A DNA stretch of 64,000 bases from Planctomycetota bacterium. GTDB lineage: Bacteria > Planctomycetota > B15-G4 > SIAN01. Where the stretch lies: assembly GCA_028289345.1 (NCBI GenBank), contig JANQQL010000031.1, positions 124,001-188,000 on the forward strand. The letters run 5' to 3'. The notes under the pieces were generated by a model. That model made no database searches. It was not told the origin of the DNA and saw only the letters and a list, made by a program, of their open reading frames with translations. The position numbers were made by a program, and so were the translations under genes. Below are positions 36,350 to 43,199 of the stretch, one piece after another (position 1 is the stretch's first letter; the number at the start of each line of letters is the position of its first letter).

Positions 36350-36378
36350 ATCGTCCAAATATTTGATCATCGAACGAT
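36350..36378. promoter_or_regulatory. AT-rich palindromic operator for the MarR regulator
   Basis: Between the divergent SRPBCC and MarR genes lies an inverted repeat with outer arms ATCGT (36350-36354) and ACGAT (36374-36378). It encloses a perfect ten-base palindrome, CAAATATTTG (36356-36365). MarR dimers bind such 20-30 base dyads. Its position in a 65-base divergent spacer means that binding could repress both directions. Confidence 0.5.
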
Positions 36379-36395
36379 AAGGAAAAACTTCTGAC

Positions 36396-36845
36396 ATGGC
36401 AACCCGTCGAAGCACGCCGATGATGGAAGCCATCCGCGAGCTGTACACGGCCATGGGAAGGTTTGACCAAGCGGCAGCACAGTCTCTGGAACTCCACATC
36501 ACAGATCTTCACTGCGTCGACCTTGTGCAGAGTTCCCCTCGGTCCGGGATTGCGATTGCCTCCGCACTTGGTCTCTCGCCGTCTGCTGTGACAACGGTCC
36601 TTGACCGACTCGAAGCCCGTGGCTTTATCGAGCGCCGGGCATCAAAGGCGGACCGTCGACAGATTGAAGTCCATCTGACTCGTTCCGGACATCGACGGGC
36701 ACAGCGTGCGTACCAAGAGCTTGGAAAGCGAATCAGCAAGCTCGAGCAAACGCAGACATCTTCGCAGCGGGCAAGGTCCGTGGAAGCCCTTCATCAAATC
36801 GGCAAGGCATGCAGCGAAGCGGCCGTCGCTGTCGAGGAACTCTAG
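36396..36845 (+). CDS. MarR family transcriptional regulator
   Basis: A 149-residue winged-helix regulator. The recognition region is SGIAIASALGLSPSAVTTVLDRLEARGFIERRASKADRR, followed by the wing and VHLTRSGHRRA. Helices at both ends form the dimer interface. AAGGAAAAA precedes the ATG. It is divergent from the SRPBCC/HHH pair and probably autoregulated through the palindrome in the spacer. Together the three genes look like a self-contained accessory module between housekeeping and pilus genes. Confidence 0.87.
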   Translation: MATRRSTPMMEAIRELYTAMGRFDQAAAQSLELHITDLHCVDLVQSSPRSGIAIASALGLSPSAVTTVLDRLEARGFIERRASKADRRQIEVHLTRSGHRRAQRAYQELGKRISKLEQTQTSSQRARSVEALHQIGKACSEAAVAVEEL

Positions 36846-36937
36846 CGGGGGGATCCGCTCCCACTGGCTCTTGCTTCGCGTTGCCACGAGGCCGTCATGA
36901 GGACGAAACCGCCGCGATCGCGAACGGCCGGGGCGGT

Positions 36938-37648
36938 TCAGCGAACCGGAATCCAGGTGCCGCCGTCGGAACCGTTGGGGCCGGCGTTGGAGATCGCGCC
37001 CAACATCGAGCCGGCGTTCAGGAACGCGGCGTCGTAGGCCGGCGGGTTGTTGGTCGAGGAGTAGCCCTGATTGGCGCCTCGATTGTCGGTGCTCATGACT
37101 TCGCCGGTTTGGTTGATGACGAACGCCCGGTTGCCGGAAGAGTTGAACTGCACCGGCCAGGCGTAACACACCCACCACTGCTCGGCGAGTCCCGGGTCCA
37201 CGTCGGCCACGGCCGCCTTGCCGCCGTTCAAGTCTTCGGCCACGCCGACCCCGCCCGCACCGGGCAGGAACATGGCGTAGTGGTAGCCCGCGGTGGTGAC
37301 CACCCCGTTCTGGACGATGCCCAGCTTGGCCCCCAAGGTCGGCGGACCGAGCGGCGCCGGGGTGCCGCGCACCGGCACGTTGCCCGCGAGCTCACCCAGG
37401 TAACCGAACTCCCCCTCCCCATCCGGATTGGCTTCGTTGTCGGCGACTCGCCGCACTTTGAAGTTGGCTTGGCCACCGGCGATGGTCCGCAAGGTCTGGA
37501 TGGTCGCCGACTCGTTGGCCGTGATCTTGGAGCCACGCAGACTCGGCAGCGCGATCGTGACGATGATCAAGATCACCGCGACCACGATCATCAGCTCGAT
37601 CAGTGTGAAGCCTCGGGAGTTGCGACGACGGGTTGCAGCACCGTTCAT
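36938..37648 (-). CDS. Type IV prepilin-like protein (second pilin)
   Basis: A 236-residue prepilin. The leader MNGAATRRRNSRG is followed by the methylation site FTLIELMIVVAVILIIVTIA, with the conserved Glu5. The mature C-terminal half has GYHYAMFLPG, CYAWPVQFNSSGNRAFVINQTGEV, which is shared with the upstream pilin. This pattern resembles DUF2950-type pilin domains. The ATG has AAGGG upstream. The frame is open to 37804, but that part crosses the terminator. It lies 176 bases downstream of the first pilin, behind a strong terminator, so it should be expressed less or from its own promoter. Confidence 0.85.
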   Translation of the reverse strand: MNGAATRRRNSRGFTLIELMIVVAVILIIVTIALPSLRGSKITANESATIQTLRTIAGGQANFKVRRVADNEANPDGEGEFGYLGELAGNVPVRGTPAPLGPPTLGAKLGIVQNGVVTTAGYHYAMFLPGAGGVGVAEDLNGGKAAVADVDPGLAEQWWVCYAWPVQFNSSGNRAFVINQTGEVMSTDNRGANQGYSSTNNPPAYDAAFLNAGSMLGAISNAGPNGSDGGTWIPVR

Positions 37649-37760
37649 GACCAGCCCTTCGTTCTCGCAGACCGCTGAAAAAGTCTTTCGGCGCCCGTGA
37701 GGGCCTTCTTCACCAGACTGCTTGGGGGGAGTGTTTGAGCAAAGACCTTCCGGGGGTCGT

Positions 37761-37798
37761 GAAGAGAAAACAGGGGGGGCCAAGACTGGCCCCCCCTG
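37761..37798 (-). terminator. Strong rho-independent terminator between the two pilin genes
   Basis: A perfect 12-bp stem (CAGGGGGGGCCA, 37771-37782, with its complement at 37787-37798) has a four-base loop. On the minus strand it is followed by TTTTCTCTTC. It lies 26 bases after the stop of the first pilin. It would stop most pilA transcripts before the second pilin gene. Confidence 0.88.
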
Positions 37799-37824
37799 GC
37801 ACAAAACTCAGATGCTGATGGTGA

Positions 37825-38517
37825 TCAGTTGACGACGAGCCAGACGCCTGCGTCCTGCGCAGCGGCCGGGTTGCCGTTGATGGACATCGCGGTGGTCATC
37901 GCGGCGCCAGAGTTGGCAGCGTTACCAGCCGGCGGGGTGCCCTGGGTGTAGGTCTGAGCGATGTTGTTGGTCTGCAGCACGTCACCGGTCTGATTCACGA
38001 CGAACGCGCGGTTCCCGGTGTTCTGACGACCGACGGGCCAGGCGTAGCAAGCCCAGGTGTTCTCGGCGAGATTCGCAACCTCGGTACCCGGGCTACCGCC
38101 CGCAGCGACCTCGGTGACCGGAGCGCCCGCGGCGCCCGGCAGGTACATCTCGAACAGGTAGCCGGACTTGTTCACGATGCCGCCGTTACCACCGGCAGCG
38201 ATGATGCCCAGCGCACCGGAGAGAACCGGCGGGGTCAGAATGACGTTGCCCGGGGCCGGGTTGCGCAGCGCGATGGCACCCGCCATCTCGGCGAACCAAC
38301 CGTGCTCACCAATCCCGTCCGCGTCGGTGTCGATCGCGCCCTGGGACTGGATCTGCGACTGGGCAGAGACGATGTTGCGCAGCGTGGCAACGGCCGCCGA
38401 CTCGTTGGCGGCGAGACGCGCCGACAACAGGTTCGGAATGGCGATCGAAGCGATGATGGCAATGATCGCCACCACGATCATCAGCTCGATCAACGTGAAA
38501 CCCTGATTTTTCCTCAT
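37825..38517 (-). CDS. pilA: Major type IV pilin-like protein
   Basis: A 230-residue prepilin. The very short leader MRKNQG precedes FTLIELMIVVAIIAIIASIA, an almost ideal PilA N-terminus with Glu5. The globular part contains GWFAEMAG, GYLFEMYLPG and CYAWPVGRQNTGNRAFVVNQTGDV, which match the second pilin. AAGGAG ten bases upstream is a strong ribosome site. With its own structured leader and terminator it is the best candidate for the major pilus subunit, assembled by PilB/PilC and cleaved by PilD. Confidence 0.88.
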   Translation of the reverse strand: MRKNQGFTLIELMIVVAIIAIIASIAIPNLLSARLAANESAAVATLRNIVSAQSQIQSQGAIDTDADGIGEHGWFAEMAGAIALRNPAPGNVILTPPVLSGALGIIAAGGNGGIVNKSGYLFEMYLPGAAGAPVTEVAAGGSPGTEVANLAENTWACYAWPVGRQNTGNRAFVVNQTGDVLQTNNIAQTYTQGTPPAGNAANSGAAMTTAMSINGNPAAAQDAGVWLVVN

Positions 38518-38566
38518 CCGTGGAGACTCCTTGAACTAGGCCATGATTCCCGGTTGGAAGAGGCCG

Positions 38567-38642
38567 GCAAACGCCCCTCGAACCTTTCCTTTCCCGCCGC
38601 GGCTCCCCGTGGAACCGCTGTTCCCTGCACCGCAGGGTTTGC
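38567..38642 (-). promoter_or_regulatory. Structured 5' leader RNA upstream of pilA (three-way-junction-like)
   Basis: On the minus strand GCAAAC (38637-38642) can pair with GTTTGC (38567-38572). This helix would enclose two hairpins: CCCTGC-GGT-GCAGGG (38623-38637, perfect 6-bp stem sharing one base with the outer helix) and GCGGTTCC-ACG-GGGAGCCGC (38599-38618, one bulge). The segment ends about 50 bases before the pilin start. The GCAAACC-plus-hairpin opening recalls c-di-GMP riboswitches of the GEMM type, but the second conserved GEMM motif is absent, so I do not call it one. Confidence 0.4.
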
Positions 38643-38774
38643 GTTGCCTATCGTCTCGCTACCCAGAGACCTTGAGGCAACAATCGCGGCCAAAGGCCGA
38701 ACCCCACGAAGGAAGAAATCGTTTCTCATCTTGTGTACTCGAAAGCGGCTGGGCAGGTCTTTCGACCCATCCTG

Positions 38775-40019
38775 CTAGCCGCCACTCAACGCGGATTGCA
38801 GCTTGAAGATCGGCAGGAAGACGGCGAGCACGATGCCGCCGACCAAGAAGCCCATCAGCCCGATCAACAGCGGTTCGATCATCGACGTCAGGCCCTTGAC
38901 CGTGGCGGCCACCTGCTCGTCGTAGAACGCAGCGATCTTCTCGAGGAGCTGTTCCAACGAACCGGACTTCTCCCCGATGGAAATCATGCGGGTCACCATC
39001 GGCGGGAACACCGGACTCTGATCCAGCGGTTCCGCCAGGGAGTTACCATTGCGGACCGACTCGCGGGCGTTCAGCACTGCCGACGAAATGATCTTGTTGC
39101 CGCAGGTTTCCGCGACGATGTCCAGCGAGCCCAAGATCGGCACACCGGACTTGAGCAGGGTCGCGAAGGTCTTGGAGAAACGCGACAGCGCGACTTTTTG
39201 CGCGAGCGCGCCGAAGATCGGGATCTTCAGGGCGATCCAGTCCAACACCGTCTCTCCCGTGGGAGTCTTCTTGAACAGGACCATGCCGACGATCGCGGCG
39301 GTCAAGATGCCCGCACAGATGAACCAGTTCGCCACCATCCAGTCCGACGAGTTGAGCACCATCAGGGTCAGGCCCGGCAGCTCCACGTCAAGCTGTTCGA
39401 AGATCGGCTTGAACTGAGGCACGATCCCGATCATCAAGAAAATGGTGATCCCGAACACCATGACCAAGGACACCACCGGATAAGTCATGGCGGACTTGAT
39501 CTCCCGCCGCAACTTGGCGGAAGATTCCTGGTAGTCGGCCAGACGAATCAAGATTTCGTCGAGCTGACCGGAGACTTCGCCAGCCTTCACCATGCTGACG
39601 TAGATCGCTTTGAAGCACTTGGGGTGACGGGCCAGAGCCGCGGAGAAGTCGGAACCCCCGCGCACGTCCTGAGCCACCACCTTGACGGTCTTGCGGAATT
39701 TCGGGTTCTGGATCTGATCCGCCAGGATCTCCAAAGAGTCCAGCAGCGTGATTCCCGCCGAGATCATGGTGGAGAGCTGGCGAGTGAACACCACCAGCTC
39801 GTCCTTCTTGGCCTTGCCCGGCTTGGCCGCTTCCTTGTTGTTCAGCAGCTGGCCAATGGACTTTTGCCCACCGCTCCCCTTCGCCGCTTCCTTGACGTCC
39901 ATGATGACGAGGTTCTTGCGGCGCAGCTCACCGACGGCCTCGCTGGCCGACTCCGCCACGACGGTGCCGTTGACGGACTTGCCTTCGGCGGTCTTCGCTG
40001 CGTACTTGAAGGTTGGCAT
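38775..40019 (-). CDS. pilC: Type IV pilus inner-membrane platform protein PilC (GspF family)
   Basis: A 414-residue protein. The N-terminal MPTFKYAAKTAEGKSVNGTVVAESASEAVGELRRKNL is the family opening. Two GspF domains follow, each with LSTMISAGITLLDSLEIL-type or FSKTFATLLKSGVPILGSL sequences, and three membrane helices (MTYPVVSLVMVFGITIFLMIGIV, WFICAGILTAAIVGMVLF, and the C-terminal LLIGLMGFLVGGIVLAVFLPIF). It couples PilB to pilin assembly. It starts 42 bases after pilB, across a palindromic spacer. Confidence 0.94.
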   Translation of the reverse strand: MPTFKYAAKTAEGKSVNGTVVAESASEAVGELRRKNLVIMDVKEAAKGSGGQKSIGQLLNNKEAAKPGKAKKDELVVFTRQLSTMISAGITLLDSLEILADQIQNPKFRKTVKVVAQDVRGGSDFSAALARHPKCFKAIYVSMVKAGEVSGQLDEILIRLADYQESSAKLRREIKSAMTYPVVSLVMVFGITIFLMIGIVPQFKPIFEQLDVELPGLTLMVLNSSDWMVANWFICAGILTAAIVGMVLFKKTPTGETVLDWIALKIPIFGALAQKVALSRFSKTFATLLKSGVPILGSLDIVAETCGNKIISSAVLNARESVRNGNSLAEPLDQSPVFPPMVTRMISIGEKSGSLEQLLEKIAAFYDEQVAATVKGLTSMIEPLLIGLMGFLVGGIVLAVFLPIFKLQSALSGG

Positions 40020-40042
40020 CTTCAGTCCTTCCGAGTCTTCTT

Positions 40043-40079
40043 GTCACCCAGGGTGACTCGTTCAGTCACCCAAGGTGAC
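40043..40079. repeat. Two tandem copies of a 15-base palindrome at the pilB-pilC junction
   Basis: GTCACCCAGGGTGAC (40043-40057) and GTCACCCAAGGTGAC (40065-40079) stand 22 bases apart. The second encodes the last residues of PilB (VTLGD); the first lies in the spacer to pilC. The pair looks like a local duplication of the pilB 3' end and would form hairpins in the mRNA. Confidence 0.6.
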
Positions 40080-41771
40080 GCGCATCACTTCCTCGAGAGA
40101 GGTCTTGCCGCGCATGGCATTCAGCAACGCGGCCCGGCGCAAGGAGATCATTCCTTCCCCGATCGCCTTGTCCTTAAGTTCCAAAGAGGACGCTCCTTCC
40201 ACCACCGAACGCCGCAAGGTGTCGGTCATGGGAAGCGTTTCGAGCAACGCGAAACGTCCGCGGAACCCGTTGTTGCAACGACTGCAGCCGCCGCCAGATC
40301 CATAGAGCTGAAGGTCTTCGGTGAAGTCCGATTCCAAGAAGCCCATGGAAAGCAAACGGTCCTTCGGCACGTCCACCGGCGTCTTGCAGTTGTCGCACAG
40401 CTTGCGCGCCAGACGCTGGGCGCAGATCAGCAACACCGACGAAGACACCAGGAACGGGTCGAGCCCCATGTCCACCATTCGAGTCACGGCCGAAGCCGCG
40501 TCGTTGGTATGCAACGTGGACAACACCAAGTGACCGGTGAGAGCGGCCTTGACGGCGATCTCGATGGTCTCACGGTCACGAATCTCGCCGATCATGATGA
40601 CGTCCGGGTCCTGACGCAAAATTGAGCGCAGGGCCGCGGCGAAGGTCAGTTCCCGCTTGGGATTGACCGGCACCTGGTTGACGCCGTCGAGCTGGTACTC
40701 GACCGGGTCTTCCACCGTCACGAAGTTGATCTCCGGGCTGTAGATCTCCTTCAGTGCGGAGTACAGAGTCGTGGATTTCCCCGACCCGGTCGGCCCGGTG
40801 ATCAGGATCATTCCGTACGGCTGGCGGATCGACGTTCGGTAATGATCCAGACATTGCTGCTCGAAACCGAGAGTGTCCAGGCTGAGCGCCAGGTTGCCGC
40901 CGTCCAAGATACGCAGCACGACCTTTTCGCCGTGCACCATGGGCAGGGTCGAAACACGGAAGTCGATGGCCCGGCCTTCGACCTTGACCTGGAACTTGCC
41001 GTCCTGGGGCTTGCGCCGTTCGGCGATGTCCAGGCCGGACATGATCTTGATGCGGGAGACGATCGCCGACTGCAGGTTCTTCGGCGGGCTGAGCACTTCG
41101 CGGCACACACCGTCCATGCGGAAGCGCACGCGGATGGTCTTCTCGAAGGGCTCGATGTGGATGTCCGAAGCACGATCGCGGACGCCCTGGAAGATCATCA
41201 TGTTGACCAGCTTGACGGCCGGGGAGCCTTCGGAGGCGTCACCCAGGTCGATCGAGTTGTCGTCCTCTTGTTCCTGGGCCTTCAGCTCGACTTCGTCATC
41301 GTCCATGCCATCCAGAAGCTCGCGCATCTGGTTGACACCGGCGTCGTAGAGCTTCTTGCGTGCCTCGTCGACCATGTCTTCGAGCGCGACGACGGGACGG
41401 ATGTCGCAGCGGGTCTCCAGGCGAAGCTGGTCGATCTTGACGATGTCGAACGGGTCCGGCATCGCCACGGTGAGGCAATTGCCGATCTTGGACACTGGAC
41501 AAACGCCGTACTTGTCGGACAGTTCTTGGGGGAACTGCTCTTTGATCTCGTCGTCCGGCGTCCACCGGTTCAAGTCGATCGGCGGGAACCCGATTTCCTG
41601 AGAGATCAGACCGACAATGGTGGGACCGTCGAGAAGTCCGCCGCCGTTCAGGACGTCGGCCAGGCTGGCGTCTTGGGAATCCGCGGTGGCGGAAGCCTCC
41701 TCCAGCTTGTCGAACGGCACGGCGCCGCTTTTGGCGACGATCTGCTTCAGCCGTCGATTAAAGGTCGACAT
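40062..41771 (-). CDS. pilB: Type IV pilus assembly ATPase PilB (GspE family)
   Basis: A 569-residue hexameric ATPase that powers pilus extension. It begins with an MshEN-like domain (residues 1-150). The core has Walker A GPTGSGKST (near residue 326), the Asp box, Walker B in DPDVIMIGEIRDRETIEIA, and the His box LSTLHTNDA. The zinc-binding cysteines CDNCK and CSRCNNGFRGR are present, as in other PilB/GspE proteins. AGGAGG upstream supports the ATG at 41771. It is the middle gene of pilT-pilB-pilC, all on the minus strand. Confidence 0.95.
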   Translation of the reverse strand: MSTFNRRLKQIVAKSGAVPFDKLEEASATADSQDASLADVLNGGGLLDGPTIVGLISQEIGFPPIDLNRWTPDDEIKEQFPQELSDKYGVCPVSKIGNCLTVAMPDPFDIVKIDQLRLETRCDIRPVVALEDMVDEARKKLYDAGVNQMRELLDGMDDDEVELKAQEQEDDNSIDLGDASEGSPAVKLVNMMIFQGVRDRASDIHIEPFEKTIRVRFRMDGVCREVLSPPKNLQSAIVSRIKIMSGLDIAERRKPQDGKFQVKVEGRAIDFRVSTLPMVHGEKVVLRILDGGNLALSLDTLGFEQQCLDHYRTSIRQPYGMILITGPTGSGKSTTLYSALKEIYSPEINFVTVEDPVEYQLDGVNQVPVNPKRELTFAAALRSILRQDPDVIMIGEIRDRETIEIAVKAALTGHLVLSTLHTNDAASAVTRMVDMGLDPFLVSSSVLLICAQRLARKLCDNCKTPVDVPKDRLLSMGFLESDFTEDLQLYGSGGGCSRCNNGFRGRFALLETLPMTDTLRRSVVEGASSLELKDKAIGEGMISLRRAALLNAMRGKTSLEEVMRVTLGD

Positions 41772-41807
41772 CCGTGCCGCCCCTCCTGTCCTTGTGACCC
41801 TTCGTCA

Positions 41808-42872
41808 TCAGGTGGACCTCAAGATGCGTTCGAGCTCTCCCGGGTCGAAGGAGTGGGAGATCGCGTCTTCGAACGAGATCTGGCTGGACCGATAGAGATC
41901 CGCCAGGGACTGGTTCATGGTGGTCATGCCCTGCTTGCGGCTGGTTTGGATGATCGAGTAGATCTGGTGGGTTTTGTCCTCACGGATGAGAGCGCGCACC
42001 GCAGGGTTGACCAGCAAGATCTCCGACGCCAAAGCCCGGCCGCGGCCGTTCAGAGTCGGAATGAGCTGCTGGCAGAACACCGCTTGCAGAGTCGCAGCGA
42101 GCTGAGTCCGGATCTGTTGCTGCTGGAACCCGGGGAACACATCCACCACGCGACCGATGGTCTGTACCGCGTCCGAAGTGTGCAAGGTGGAGAAGGTCAA
42201 GTGACCGGTTTCCGAGATGTTCAGCGCGGCCTCGATGGTCTCGAGGTCGCGCATCTCGCCGATCATCACGATGTCCGGGTCCTGTCGCAGGACGGCGCGC
42301 AAGGCGTGTTTGAACTCGCGAGTGTCCGGACCGACCTCGCGCTGGTTGACCAGCGACTGGCGGTTCTTGTGGACGAACTCGATGGGGTCTTCGACCGTGA
42401 CGATATGGGACTGGCGATTGCCGTTCAGGTGATCGATCATGGCGGCCAAGGTGGTCGACTTGCCCGACCCCGTGGCCCCGGTGACCAGAATCAGCCCCTT
42501 GGGAAGATTGCAGAGGTCCTCGCAAACCCCTGGCGGCATGCCTAGGTCTTCGAACCCGCGGATCTTTTCGGGCACCACACGAAGCACCGAGCCAACGGCG
42601 CCACGCTGCACGAACAGATTGGTCCGGAAACGACCAATCCCCGGCATGCCGAAGGACAGGTCCAGCTCCAGGTCTCGTTCGAAACGCGCGATCTGCTCGG
42701 TGGATAGCACGCCATAGACGATGGACTTGGTGTCTTCCCCCGAGAGGGGCTCGTACTCCGTGTCCACCATCTTGCCGTTGAGACGGATCTTGGGCGGCGA
42801 ACCTGCAGCGATGTGCAGATCGGACCCCCCGCGCTTCACGAGAAGCTCGAGCAGCTCCTTCATGATCAGCAT
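41808..42872 (-). CDS. pilT: Twitching motility retraction ATPase PilT
   Basis: A 354-residue ATPase that powers pilus retraction. ELLELLVKRGGSDLHIAAGSPP is the usual opening. Walker A is GATGSGKST (near residue 131), Walker B lies in DPDIVMIGEMRDLETI, and the C-terminal AVRALIRE is the PilT signature (normally AIRNLIRE). GGGAG eight bases upstream supports ATG 42872 over the upstream ATG at 42911. A second PilT-type gene is at 52337. It lies 36 bases upstream of pilB, so the three genes share an operon. Confidence 0.94.
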   Translation of the reverse strand: MLIMKELLELLVKRGGSDLHIAAGSPPKIRLNGKMVDTEYEPLSGEDTKSIVYGVLSTEQIARFERDLELDLSFGMPGIGRFRTNLFVQRGAVGSVLRVVPEKIRGFEDLGMPPGVCEDLCNLPKGLILVTGATGSGKSTTLAAMIDHLNGNRQSHIVTVEDPIEFVHKNRQSLVNQREVGPDTREFKHALRAVLRQDPDIVMIGEMRDLETIEAALNISETGHLTFSTLHTSDAVQTIGRVVDVFPGFQQQQIRTQLAATLQAVFCQQLIPTLNGRGRALASEILLVNPAVRALIREDKTHQIYSIIQTSRKQGMTTMNQSLADLYRSSQISFEDAISHSFDPGELERILRST

Positions 42873-43199
42873 TGAATTCACTCCCGGCCGATGAATCTCA
42901 CTCCGGGACACTCATCGGTAGGGAATGGGGGTCGAGTGAAGCTCGGGACCAGGGAATGCGCGGGGGGAGGATCCCCGGGGGGGCAGAAGTGATTTCCGGT
43001 TCCACCAGAGAAACCGGCGGAGCCGTCCCTGGCGCCGGGATTCGGCGCCGACCGTTGGACTCCGAGGGCCCCCGAAGTTCGGCCCCCGGGACATCCGCTT
43101 CCGCAAGGCTCGCGCGGCGCCCCACCGGGGGGAGCACGTCACCGCTCAATCTCCGCGACGTCTCCTTCCGCAAATCTGGCATCACCAACGGCCGCATCG
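42873..43199. other. 327-base intergenic region upstream of pilT
   Basis: This GC-rich spacer lies between the beta-helix gene and pilT, both minus strand. It holds several short inverted repeats (for example CCGGTT/AACCGG near 42996-43017 and GGATCC-centred GC blocks near 42970) but no T-run terminator and no convincing -35/-10 pair. No reading frame looks coding. Confidence 0.5.

Noticed and set aside
38567..38642. Calling the pilA leader a GEMM-type c-di-GMP riboswitch
   Set aside because: Only the GCAAACC plus hairpin part resembles GEMM; the GACGCAAAGCC-like second strand is missing, and GCAAAC appears to be paired in the outer helix.
38733..40625. A 630-codon plus-strand frame opposite pilC and pilB
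   Set aside because: It crosses two unmistakable pilus genes and has no recognisable content.
42996..43017. A possible terminator upstream of pilT (CCGGTT/AACCGG)
   Set aside because: The stem is short and no T-run follows on either strand.
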